Of a DNA stretch of 64,000 nucleotides, positions 47,101 through 55,395 are shown piece by piece. Each line of letters starts with the position of its first letter. The stretch's first letter is position 1. Below the pieces are notes generated by a model, which ran no database searches, had not been told where the DNA came from, and was given only the letters and a program-made list of their open reading frames with translations. The stretch lies in the NCBI GenBank assembly GCA_030770545.1, contig CM061109.1, positions 2,294,001 through 2,358,000 of the forward strand, read 5' to 3'. The translations under genes were made by a program, and so were the position numbers. The stretch is from Macropodus opercularis. Its lineage: Eukaryota > Chordata > Actinopteri > Anabantiformes > Osphronemidae.

Positions 47101-47859
47101 ACGCTGACATTGAAACACTGATCACTTTTTGGATTCGTGCTGAACACTCTCCTTTAAACTGACTCCGTTTACTTTCTCTGAGCTCATGTAATTGAATTTA
47201 CTCGTAACAAGTAGGATGTGTCTGTATATCCCAGCCATTAAAGTGCAGCTGCAGTATGATTAGGTAAAGTGTGAACAAGCGTACAGTCAGACCGACCACT
47301 AATGGTTAGAGAGAATTACAAGCTCTGAAATATCAGGGTACACTTCCTCTGCTAATGAGTGTGGAGCTATTACAGTTTGACGCACTACAGCATATGCATC
47401 AAGTATATTAGATCAGGGGAGGGACTGTATATAAACACTATTATTATAACACAAGAGGTGTTTGTGATCACAGATAATAAACAATGTCTCTAATCAAACC
47501 TCTCATGAATTTATTTACGTGCAAATTATTGACTCTTTAATTTGAATTTACGTTGTTTATATGCCATCTACTTCTCTGTCATATTGATTCAGCTGTTGAC
47601 CTTCACGTGTCAACATCCATGAAGCCTCCAGACAAAGCAAATGAAGCAATCGCAGGAAATCTGCAGTTTCTCAACGCAGTGCTTATGAAGACAGGCTTTG
47701 TCTCTTTTGCATTCCCTCGTCTTGGTTTGCACTTTTCTTGTAACCTGCTGTTGTTGCTGTTTGTTTTGTGTGTCCAACAGTCCAGCTTGGCACTTAGTCT
47801 GTCAACATGCACTGAGCTAGTGACCCCTGAAAAGCTCCGCTCAGGGCCAGACGGATCTT
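40770..47859. other. Non-coding host DNA
   Basis: An (ATT)n microsatellite lies at 41163-41197. The 145-codon open frame at 41515-41952 has no recognisable domain; the DNA around it is repeat-free and could be a conserved non-coding element. The remainder, through to the Penelope relic, shows no gene. Confidence 0.4.
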
Positions 47860-48620
47860 TCATGTATCCTGTATTAGCTGATAGAGTGGGGCTGGGTTGT
47901 GTTGATTCAGGAGAACCGCTAGGAGTTATTTGCACATACAAAGCCTCTCTGACACGTCTCTCAAAGCACTTGTCTTCTCTGTCCAGGATGTGGACACTGC
48001 TATGCTCAAACGCGCTACCTTTGACTTTTAAATGGGGGTGCACTGCTGATCCTGGGCCGTCCTCTTGTGTAATAGCTGCTTTGTTTCTTCCATGCACAGC
48101 TCTAAGCACTCTGGACTGGACTACATATACTATGTTATGTCTCCTTTGCGTGGATGAGTTTCTGTCTGTGTGCTAGCGGGTTTGACTTAGACAGGTACGT
48201 GGTATTTTCTAAAAATCCATTAAGGTTGGCTGGCCCTGGGTCTCAGGCTGTTCTGTTGGTCTTTCCTCTCTCCCCTGACAGCCTTGTTGAAGGCCCACCT
48301 GGGGTAGTTGGAGATGTTGAAAGCCGTCTTTAGATGCCTGTCTTCCTTCTCCTTGACTTCTGTTGAAGTGGGAATGTTATGTGCTCTTTGGTTCAGAGTC
48401 CTGTTGACTCCGAGTTTGTGTTGTAGTGGGTGAGGAGATTAAAAAAAGTCAATGTGGTTGGGTTTTCTGAATTTTCCTGATTTGTACTTGTAATGTATTT
48501 CATCATTCCCTCTGCGGGCTGCAAAGACTGGGAGAGCCAACTTGTTATTTTTGGTGTCTTCTCTCATGAACTTTTTGTTGCTCTCCACCACATTTATGTG
48601 GTCGGTGAAAGCCTGTGTCT
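47860..48620 (-). pseudogene. Penelope-like element relic: RT tail and GIY-YIG endonuclease
   Basis: Read on the minus strand through several frames, the blocks occur in Penelope order. First is the C-terminal RT region: TQAFTDHINVVES (48618-48570), then KFRKPNHIDFF, a stop (48439-48441), and SPHPLQHKLGVNRTLNQRAH with RHLKTAF downstream. Then a linker, FRKYHVPV (near 48210) and DITYVVQ. Then the GIY-YIG nuclease: an ETKQLLHKR block (about 48080) and SAVHPHLKVKG followed by HILDREDKCFERRVREALYV (about 48035-47930). These match fish Penelope proteins (HHPLxHKLxVVRTL; ETKQxLHKRMAQH; ILDREDxWFERGVKEAI). The element used RT plus a GIY-YIG endonuclease for retrotransposition. Stops and frameshifts make it dead. 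The RT active site is absent; upstream it is cut off by MITE copy C. Confidence 0.82.
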
Positions 48621-48623
48621 CCT

Positions 48624-48893
48624 TTAACCCTCCTGGGCCTTCGAGGGGGTCAAAACGACCCCACTGTAGGAGGCACCAAAGCTCAAAAACACACCAGGGT
48701 TGGATCAAACAGCCTTGGTGGGTGTTACATCCAAGCAATGAACATGTGTGGGTCTATGATGAACAAGTTCATCCAACCGTTCATCTAGATGAAGCAGGTT
48801 GTGGTTTATCTGTCTGTCTGCGGCTGTTTTATCCAACCCTTGTGTGGTTTTTGAGCTTTGAGCCCCTGTTTCCATGTCGACCCCTCAAAGGCT
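48624..48893 (+). mobile_element. piggyBac-type MITE, copy C (right end truncated)
   Basis: TTAA at 48624-48627 is followed by CCCTCCTGGGCCTTCGAGGG and GGTCAAAACGACCCC. The interior matches copy B over the stretch with ATCCAAGCAATGAACATGTG and the CATCTAGATG palindrome. The right end stops at CCCCTCAAAGGC and runs into T8, without the closing TTAA. It lies against the Penelope relic. Confidence 0.75.
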
Positions 48894-50191
48894 TTTTTTT
48901 GTATGTTTCCTTTTTATAGATACAATCAAATGTAAACAAAATGCAATAATCACAAATTTATAAAAACTAATCTGCGATAGCAGTTGCATTAGTTGTACTA
49001 TAGGCTCGTTGGTGTTGTCTTTGTTCGTGAAAGACCAAAATCTGCATAGTGTGAACCACATTTAACAAGGTGAGAACAGGTGAGTGAGTTTTTATGCATC
49101 ACCTCACATACATTTCAATTTCATCAGTTTCCTCTGCGTCACCGGCCCCAAATTACCTGGTAATTATGTAGACTTTCAAACTTATTTCACGTCCCATTCG
49201 CTTCTTTTATTTTGATAGTCTAATCTCAGTTCTGCCAAAGTTATTTTACTAAATAACTTTTTACCTTTGTGTGTTTTTGTGTTTTTAAGTTCTGACCTGT
49301 TTTCATACAAGGTCATCTGCAACTACTGGGAAATCCAACCACGTCCCTTTTTTCATGTTTTCATTTAAGTTCTGGATTCTGACTTTTGTCTTGTATCAAA
49401 GTGCTTTTGGATATTTTTATGATTTACTCAATAGGAGCATTTTGTGTTTTGTGCAAGAGGAGGATTCTACTATAGTTGTATAATCTTACCCAGGAGGATG
49501 TTTATTGGGTTGATGAGGCTGTTTTTCTGTTCATGTATCCTGATTGGTGTGTTGTGATGTCATATCTAAGAGGAATCACTCAGCACTAAGAACTTTTACC
49601 CTTTGTTGACACCTTACGTTCTCGACAAAAACCTCGCAGGGACGAGATGCATTACTTCTTGAACCTCTCACCAAACTGCTATCTCTCAGTCTCGTCTCCG
49701 CCTTGTGGAAACCTTCCACTGTGTTAGTGAGTGTTGTTCCCCGAGCTTCAGTGTTTCAGGAAAAAAGTTCTCAGCTAAACCTTAGTATGTGGCATCGTCG
49801 CCTACCTTCCCTCTGATGCTGCCATTCTTTAGTAATTTTCAGGCCGGTTTCAGATCACTACATTTGTAAAATTAACCATCTCAACAGAGCTTTTGAGTTC
49901 ATGTTTCCTTTGTTCATCCAAAATTCACAACATATTTTGCATGAATTGGTTGTACCTTCATATAAATTGTGGAATTACCAATACTAGTCATTATGTAATA
50001 ACTATATATTATTCTTTTATGCAGATAATATGTGCACCAGTTACATTTACTGTATATCACATTTAATCTATTCATCAGATTAGGTTTACCATAAAACCCT
50101 AATACAGTTACTTTAGTCAGCTGTAGTCCACCTGGGAAACCCATATAAATACATGTGGTGCAAAAAACTAAACAGAATAATGTGTAGCCCT
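48894..50191. other. Non-coding host DNA
   Basis: No protein or repeat recognised. The right edge is the chromovirus insertion site. Confidence 0.45.
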
Positions 50192-50196
50192 GTATT
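50192..50196. repeat. Target-site duplication GTATT (left)
   Basis: GTATT directly precedes the 5' LTR and is repeated directly after the 3' LTR (55391-55395). Five bases is the usual gypsy duplication. Confidence 0.9.
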
Positions 50197-50278
50197 TGTT
50201 GCACTACAGCAGTTTGTCCGCCAGGAGGCGAATTCCCGGAGGCAGGGGCAGGTGTTTGGTGTTTCTAATTAGGTTGGG

Positions 50279-50310
50279 TATTTTAGGTTTGTCGTCAGAG
50301 TTGTGTGTTG
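50279..50310 (+). promoter_or_regulatory. LTR core promoter: TATTTTA box and predicted start
   Basis: TATTTTA at 50279-50285 lies 31 bp above G50310, the first base of the GCTAGTGTGT that can pair with the primer site. The two independent cues give the same start site. The U3/R boundary is therefore placed near 50310. Confidence 0.65.
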
Positions 50311-50497
50311 CTAGTGTGTCTCGCTCGGTTGGTATCAGGTCCTTATGCTGTACCTCGACCTCTAGCTTGTCAGTATTCGCGCATCTTTAAGTGTCTAGTC
50401 TGTTCGTTAGTATTTTCGTTCGTAGTCGTTTTCCCTGTAAGTCACAGTGGTTTTCAGTTAGTGTTGCCTCTTGTTGTTTGTGTATTGCTTCGTGGAC

Positions 50498-50503
50498 ATT
50501 AAA
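50498..50503 (+). promoter_or_regulatory. ATTAAA polyadenylation signal in the LTR
   Basis: ATTAAA within GACATTAAAACCC lies about 190 bp below the predicted start. In the 3' LTR the same motif is at 55305-55310, which should end the element RNA. Confidence 0.5.
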
Positions 50504-50585
50504 ACCCTTGTTAATCGGCAACTGGTCTCTGCTTCTCTCTGCATTTGGGTCCTTATTCCCTGGGTTGGTTGAGGTACTTAACAGT

Positions 50586-50595
50586 ACACACTAGC
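50586..50595 (+). other. Self-priming primer-binding site
   Basis: ACACACTAGC starts two bases after the LTR and is the exact complement of GCTAGTGTGT at 50310-50319 in R. No tRNA-complementary TGG motif is found at this place. In Tf1 of fission yeast, and by proposal in sushi elements, the folded 5' end of the RNA primes minus-strand DNA, and this layout fits that. Confidence 0.7.
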
Positions 50596-50601
50596 CAAAT
50601 C

Positions 50602-51684
50602 ATGGACCCAGCAGGGTTGCACGAGTTCCAGGCGGCGGTTCAGGCGCAGGGGGCTTTATTGGAACAGGCGAGCCAGCAGGCGGAGGTGGTTGCGGACGCC
50701 GCTCACTCGCTAAGGAGCGCGGTCGCGGATGGCGTTTCCCTCAGGTCAGCTTTTCCCTCCCAGATCAGTTTAGCTGCTCCGGATCGTTATTACGGTGATT
50801 CCGGTCTGTGCGACAGTTTTTTGACAACTCTGCGCCTCAAGTTTGAACTGGAGTCGGACCGGTTCGTTACTGAGCGCACCAAAGTATCGTACTGCTTGTC
50901 TTTACTGGGGGGCCGAGCGCTAGAATGGGGAATGGCCGAGTTCCAGCACAATGCGGACTGTTGCTCCACTTTTAAGAAATTTGCAGACGAACTGACGTTC
51001 ATCTTTAATCCTGGCGCGCACCGGAGGCTGGTTGCGGCCAAACTGTTTCACCTGTTTCAGGGCAACCGCCCAGTGAGTGACTACGTGGTGGAATTTCGTA
51101 CTCTTGCGGCTAAAGTGAGTTGGAAGGAAGAGACCCTGTGCGACAGATATTATGATGGGCTCTGTGAGAGAATCAAGGACGAACTGGTGGGTCAGACTAT
51201 TCCTACCACTTTGAGAGCACTAATAGCCCTGACCGTAGAGGTTGGGCAAAGGTTCGCAGAGCGGGAGGCGGAACGGGGTGCTCGCCGTCACACACCGTCC
51301 CGTTCCGCGCTGCCTCAAGTTTCCTTCACTCCGGAACCGGTCTGGGCTTTTCGGGACACAGCGGGAAGCCGTTTCGATCGTCGCACTCAAGCGACGGGGG
51401 GTCACCGGAGGGAGACTCGCAGTGATGATCAGCCGGGGTCGCCGGTTCACCGTTCACAATCAGCCACGACACCACGCCCCCAGGCTTCAGACTTCCGGGT
51501 ACCGACTACTTCGCCGGCACAGCACCAGGAGGAGCCTATGGAGCTGGGGCATGGCCGTCTTCCCGCGGCCGAATGGCAACGGCGTCTACTGGGAGGATTA
51601 TGTCTGTACTGCGGCGGTTCTGGACATCGGGCCAGGGGATGTCCGTTAAACGACGGGGCTCGTCAGGCACCGGAGAGGCGTTGA
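50602..51684 (+). CDS. gag: Chromovirus Gag with CCHC knuckle
   Basis: A 360-residue Gag that forms the particle shell and binds element RNA. I chose the ATG at 50602 (MDPAGLHEFQ), because the open frame upstream lies in the LTR and has no ATG, and MDPA is the typical start for this family. Residues about 1-45 are Ala/Gln-rich helix. The capsid region includes PDRYYGDSGLCDSF (about 60-75) and FVTERTKVSYCLSLLGGRAL, the conserved sushi/RTL capsid block. Then comes a basic, disordered linker rich in Arg, Ser and Pro. A single CCHC knuckle, CLYCGGSGHRARGC, spans residues 334-347. The gag stop (TGA 51682-51684) lies inside the 3' arm of the frameshift stem, and pol overlaps in the -1 frame. Confidence 0.92.
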   Translation: MDPAGLHEFQAAVQAQGALLEQASQQAEVVADAAHSLRSAVADGVSLRSAFPSQISLAAPDRYYGDSGLCDSFLTTLRLKFELESDRFVTERTKVSYCLSLLGGRALEWGMAEFQHNADCCSTFKKFADELTFIFNPGAHRRLVAAKLFHLFQGNRPVSDYVVEFRTLAAKVSWKEETLCDRYYDGLCERIKDELVGQTIPTTLRALIALTVEVGQRFAEREAERGARRHTPSRSALPQVSFTPEPVWAFRDTAGSRFDRRTQATGGHRRETRSDDQPGSPVHRSQSATTPRPQASDFRVPTTSPAQHQEEPMELGHGRLPAAEWQRRLLGGLCLYCGGSGHRARGCPLNDGARQAPERR

Positions 51685-51714
51685 CGAGCGTGACCACCTA
51701 CCTCCTCTCTCCGG
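51645..51714 (+). promoter_or_regulatory. Programmed -1 frameshift signal: GTTAAAC and pseudoknot
   Basis: G TTA AAC (51645-51651) is in the gag frame, five codons after the last zinc-knuckle cysteine begins the tail. The same heptamer is the known arterivirus (EAV) shift site. Spacer 6 nt. Stem 1 is a perfect 8 bp: GCTCGTCA (51658-51665) with TGACGAGC (51682-51689). Stem 2 is also a perfect 8 bp: CCGGAGAG (51670-51677) in the loop with CTCTCCGG (51707-51714). Loops are 4, 4 and 17 nt, within the range of H-type pseudoknots. After the shift, the frame reads directly into pol. Confidence 0.85.
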
Positions 51715-54700
51715 CGCGTCCGCTCCTGCCGGCTGCGGTCTCCGGGCCAGCGGCGACACTTTCTGTTCCTGCTTTTGTGGATTCGGGGTCGGAGGCGAAC
51801 TTCATCGACGAGAGGTTAGTGCACAGGTTGGGGATTAAGCTAATCTCGCTGCCGATGGCAGTAGAGGTGAAGGCCCTGGACAGACACGTTATCCACCGCA
51901 TCACACACCGTACTGAAGCGGTCAGAATGTGTATCTCGGGAAATCATCAGGAGACTTTGTCTATGAATGTGTTTGTCTGTAAAGATGTTCCTCTGCTGCT
52001 TGGCATGCCCTGGTTGCGGTTACATGACCCTCACATTAGCTGGGCTTCCGGCAAGGTCATGGGCTGGAGCCCATTTTGTATGGCTAATTGTTTACGTGCT
52101 GCTGAGACTTCCTCCGGACACCACGTCCGATTTGAGACTAAGGACATTGATTTGTCGCGGGTGCCAACAGTCTATCACGACATTGGGGGGGTCTTCAGTA
52201 AGAGTCGGGCCACCTCGCTACCTCCCCACCGGCCATATGACTGCTCTATTGACTTGCTGCCGGGTGCAACTCCTCCTCGCGGTAGGATATTCTCCCTCAC
52301 CAACCCAGAGAGGCAGGCAATGGAGGACTACATTAAGGAGGCCTTGAAGGCTGGCATAGTTCGGCCATCCTCCTCACCGGCCGGGGCTGGGTTCTTTTTT
52401 GTTGCAAAGAAGGATGGTGGGTTGCGGCCCTGTATAGACTACCGGGGTCTTAACAGCATTACAGTGCGTAATAGATACCCACTGCCTCTTATTTCCACTG
52501 CGTTTGAGCTTTTGCAGGGGGCAACGGTGTTCACCAAGTTAGATCTACGTAATGCGTATCATTTAGTTCGAATAAAAGAGGGCGATGAGTGGAAAACTGC
52601 CTTCAACACGCCCACCGGCCATTACGAGTACTTGGTGATGCCTTTTGGACTAACAAATGCCCCTGCTGTTTTTCAGACACTGGTTAATGACGTGCTCCGA
52701 GACATGATTAATAAGTTTGTCTTTGTTTACTTAGACGACATTCTGATTTTTTCACGTGACATGAGGGAGCATGTGGAGCATGTAAGGGCAGTGTTGCTAC
52801 GTTTGCTTGAAAACCAACTTTTTGTTAAGGCTGAAAAGTGCGAGTTTCACACGGTAAAGACATCTTTTTTAGGCTTTTTATTGGAACCAGGTCACTTAGC
52901 CATGGACCCGGCTAAGGTGGCTGCCGTGGCTGACTGGCCAGAGCCAAGGAACAGGAAGCAGCTGCAGCGGTTCCTTGGGTTTGCAAACTTTTATCGGAAG
53001 TTTATCCGAGGGTTCAGCAAGGTCGCCGCTCCCCTGCACACACTTACTTCTCCCAAGGTTCCGTTTGAATGGACCCCGAAGGCCACGGAAGCTTTTTCGC
53101 GGCTCAAGACGCTATTCACCACCGCTCCAGTCCTGAAGCTCCCAGACCTGCACAGACAGTTTATTGTGGAGGTGGACGCGTCAGGCACAGGAGTGGGAGC
53201 TGTGCTGTCCCAGAGGTTTGGAGAGGATGGCAGAATCCATCCCTGCGCCTTCTTCTCTCGACGACTCACCAGTGCAGAGCGGAACTATGATGTGGGTAAC
53301 CGGGAGTTGCTGGCTGTTAAGTTGGCTTTGGAAGAGTGGAGGCATTGGTTGGAAGGAGCAGAGCATCCTTTCATTGTCTGGACTGACCACCGGAATTTGG
53401 AGTACATCAAGACTGCTAAGAGGTTAAATGCACGTCAGTCACGCTGGGCTCTCTTCTTCGCCCGTTTTAATTTCTCCCTTTCATACAGGCCTGGTCCGCA
53501 GAACACCAAGCCCGATGCTCTCTCCCGGCAGTTCGAAATAGAGGAAGATGCTGCGATGCAGGACGACAGCATTCTTCGGCCGGTGGTGGTTGGCGCCCTC
53601 TGCTGGGACTTGGAGAATCGAGTAAAGACTTTTAGACATACCGTACCTGTTCCTGTGGGTTGTCCTGATCATTGTCTGTTCGTTCCGTCATGTTTACGAT
53701 CGCAGGTGCTTCGGTGGGGGCATGATTCCCGGCTGGCCTGTCACCCTGGGGTCTCGAGAACCTTGTCACTAGTATTACAGCGCTATTGGTGGCCATCAGT
53801 ACGGGGGGATGTTCGACGTTACGTCAACGCTTGCAAGGTGTGTTCTAGGAGCAAGACCCCTCACCGAGCACCTGCAGGACTCCTGCGGCCCCTGCCGATA
53901 CCTACTCGTCCCTGGTCACACATAGCATTGGACTTCATTACAGGGTTGCCATTATCGAAGGGCAACACTGTCATAATGACTATTGTGGACCGGTTTTCTA
54001 AACTCATTCATATCATCCCTTTAAGTAAACTGCCTTCTGCTAAGGAGACAGCTACGCTGCTCATTGACAATGTATTCAGGTTGCATGGGTTGCCGGAAGA
54101 CATCCTCTCTGATCGAGGTCCCCAGTTTGTGGCTTCTGTGTGGACTGAATTCTGTACGGCGATCGGAGCAACGGCGAGTCTGACGTCAGGTTTCCACCCG
54201 CAGACAAACGGGCAAACGGAAAGGAAGAACCAGGATATTGAGTCCATGCTTCGTTGCATGGCTTCCTCTCAACCGTCCTCTTGGTCACAACAACTTCCAT
54301 GGATTGAGTACGCCCATAACACGCTTCCCTCCTTTGCTTTGGGGTGTTCACCGTTCCAGGCGGCGTATGGGTACCAACCGCCGCTGTTTCCATATCAACG
54401 GGCCCAGGGTTCTGTATCCTCCGTTGGAGCGTACATCAGGAGGTGTCGAGCCACATGGAGGAGAGTTCGGGCTTTCCTGCTGCGGGGCCAGGAGAGGGCT
54501 TCACGTCAGGCAGACAAGAGACGTTCTCCGGCTCCAGACTACAAGGTGGGCGATAAAGTATGGCTTTCTACTAAAAATCTACAACTGAAAGATGTTAAGA
54601 AAAAGCTGTCACCCAGATTTATTGGTCCGTTTGAGATCCTCAGGGTTATCAACCCTGTGGCCATGAAGTTGGCTCTTCCGGCTTCGTTGAGAGTCCACCC

Positions 54701-54992
54701 AGTCTTCCATGTCTCCTGCCTGAAGCCGGTGATGGACTGTGATCTTTCACCCACCACCACCCTTCCTCCGCCCGCCCGGGTCATCGATGGTTCGCCGGCA
54801 TATACAGTGCAGGAGATTCTCCGTTCCAGACGTCGTGGCAGGGGTCTCCAGTACTTGGTGGACTGGGCAGGCTACGGACCCGAGCACCGAAGTTGGGTTC
54901 CATCTCGCTTCATCTTGGACCGGGAGCTGATCTCGGACTTTCATCGAGCCCACCCTGAGGACCCTTCTTCGGTCGCCAGGAGGCGCCCTTGA
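51651..54992 (+). CDS. pol: Chromovirus Pol: protease, RT, RNase H, integrase, chromodomain
   Basis: Expressed as Gag-Pol by -1 frameshifting; the pol portion after the shift is 1113 residues. Protease: DSGSEANF at 51780. RT: GRIFSLTNPERQAMEDYI lead-in, RPCIDYRGLN, FGLTNAPAVFQ and YLDD at 52728-52739. RNase H: VDASGTGVGAVLS, NRELLAVKLALEEW, VWTDHRNLEY and the late KPDALSR. Integrase: zinc site HDSRLACHPG...CKVCSRSK, then ALDFITGLP (D), LSDRGPQF (D) and GQTERKNQDIE (E). A GPF module (FIGPFEILRV) follows, and finally a chromodomain at about 54790-54960 (AYTVQEIL, YLVDWAGYGPEHRSWVP), which in this class tethers integrase to modified histone H3. All catalytic residues checked are present. The natural start is the slip, not an ATG in the overlap. 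The stop TGA overlaps the polypurine tract. Confidence 0.94.
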   Translation, partial: RRGSSGTGEALTSVTTYLLSPARPLLPAAVSGPAATLSVPAFVDSGSEANFIDERLVHRLGIKLISLPMAVEVKALDRHVIHRITHRTEAVRMCISGNHQETLSMNVFVCKDVPLLLGMPWLRLHDPHISWASGKVMGWSPFCMANCLRAAETSSGHHVRFETKDIDLSRVPTVYHDIGGVFSKSRATSLPPHRPYDCSIDLLPGATPPRGRIFSLTNPERQAMEDYIKEALKAGIVRPSSSPAGAGFFFVAKKDGGLRPCIDYRGLNSITVRNRYPLPLISTAFELLQGATVFTKLDLRNAYHLVRIKEGDEWKTAFNTPTGHYEYLVMPFGLTNAPAVFQTLVNDVLRDMINKFVFVYLDDILIFSRDMREHVEHVRAVLLRLLENQLFVKAEKCEFHTVKTSFLGFLLEPGHLAMDPAKVAAVADWPEPRNRKQLQRFLGFANFYRKFIRGFSKVAAPLHTLTSPKVPFEWTPKATEAFSRLKTLFTTAPVLKLPDLHRQFIVEVDASGTGVGAVLSQRFGEDGRIHPCAFFSRRLTSAERNYDVGNRELLAVKLALEEWRHWLEGAEHPFIVWTDHRNLEYIKTAKRLNARQSRWALFFARFNFSLSYRPGPQNTKPDALSRQFEIEEDAAMQDDSILRPVVVGALCWDLENRVKTFRHTVPVPVGCPDHCLFVPSCLRSQVLRWGHDSRLACHPGVSRTLSLVLQRYWWPSVRGDVRRYVNACKVCSRSKTPHRAPAGLLRPLPIPTRPWSHIALDFITGLPLSKGNTVIMTIVDRFSKLIHIIPLSKLPSAKETATLLIDNVFRLHGLPEDILSDRGPQFVASVWTEFCTAIGATASLTSGFHPQTNGQTERKNQDIESMLRCMASSQPSSWSQQLPWIEYAHNTLPSFALGCSPFQAAYGYQPPLFPYQRAQGSVSSVGAYIRRCRATWRRVRAFLLRGQERASRQADKRRSPAPDYKVGDKVWLSTKNLQLKDVKKKLSPRFIGPFEILRVINPVAMKLALPASLRVHPVFHVSCLKPVMDCDLSPTTTLPPPARVIDGSPAYTVQEILRSRRRGRGLQYLVDWAGYGPEHRSWVPSRFILDRELISDFHRAHPEDPSSVARRRP

Positions 54993-55003
54993 GGGGGGGG
55001 CTC
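54990..55003 (+). other. Polypurine tract of the chromovirus
   Basis: GAGGGGGGGGCTC runs up to the 3' LTR and serves as plus-strand primer. Its first bases are part of the pol stop codon, so coding and priming sequences overlap. Confidence 0.85.
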
Positions 55004-55390
55004 TGTTGCACTACAGCAGTTTGTCCGCCAGGAGGCGAATTCCCGGAGGCAGGGGCAGGTGTTTGGTGTTTCTAATTAGGTTGGGTATTTTAGGTTTGTC
55101 GTCAGAGTTGTGTGTTGCTAGTGTGTCTCGCTCGGTTGGTATCAGGTCCTTATGCTGTACCTCGACCTCTAGCTTGTCAGTATTCGCGCATCTTTAAGTG
55201 TCTAGTCTGTTCGTTAGTATTTTCGTTCGTAGTCGTTTTCCCTGTAAGTCACAGTGGTTTTCAGTTAGTGTTGCCTCTTGTTGTTTGTGTATTGCTTCGT
55301 GGACATTAAAACCCTTGTTAATCGGCAACTGGTCTCTGCTTCTCTCTGCATTTGGGTCCTTATTCCCTGGGTTGGTTGAGGTACTTAACA
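55004..55390 (+). repeat. 3' LTR of the chromovirus
   Basis: Same 387 bases as 50197-50583 by eye comparison. It contains the ATTAAA at 55305-55310 that would end the element RNA. A short self-complementary CGCCAGGAGGCG at 55026-55037 is also present in the pol end at 54974-54985. Confidence 0.95.
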
Positions 55391-55395
55391 GTATT
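55391..55395. repeat. Target-site duplication GTATT (right)
   Basis: Repeats 50192-50196 and confirms the 3' end of the element. Confidence 0.9.

Larger units (their letters stand above)
50197..50583 (+). repeat. 5' LTR of the chromovirus
   Basis: TGTTGCACTA at the start and TACTTAACA at the end (TG...CA). Offset to the 3' LTR is a constant 4807 bp with no mismatch seen. It carries a TATA-like box at 50279-50285, a predicted RNA start near 50310 and ATTAAA at 50498-50503. Confidence 0.95.
50197..55390 (+). mobile_element. Intact chromodomain Ty3/gypsy retrotransposon (Tf1/sushi-like)
   Basis: A 5194-bp element: 387-bp LTRs without visible differences, a self-priming site, gag, a -1 frameshift signal, pol with protease, RT, RNase H, integrase, GPF module and chromodomain, a G-rich polypurine tract, and a perfect 5-bp target duplication. 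Both frames are open from end to end with the catalytic motifs present. It appears very recently inserted and potentially autonomous. It belongs with vertebrate chromoviruses of the sushi type, judged by self-priming and chromodomain. Confidence 0.95.

Noticed and set aside
47553..48176. 207-codon plus-strand open frame
   Set aside because: It is antisense to the Penelope relic, whose minus-strand blocks match known protein order; no domain is seen on the plus strand.
50545..50601. Upstream extension of the chromovirus gag frame to 50545
   Set aside because: It begins at TTG inside the LTR and crosses the primer site; the ATG at 50602 gives the family-typical MDPA start.
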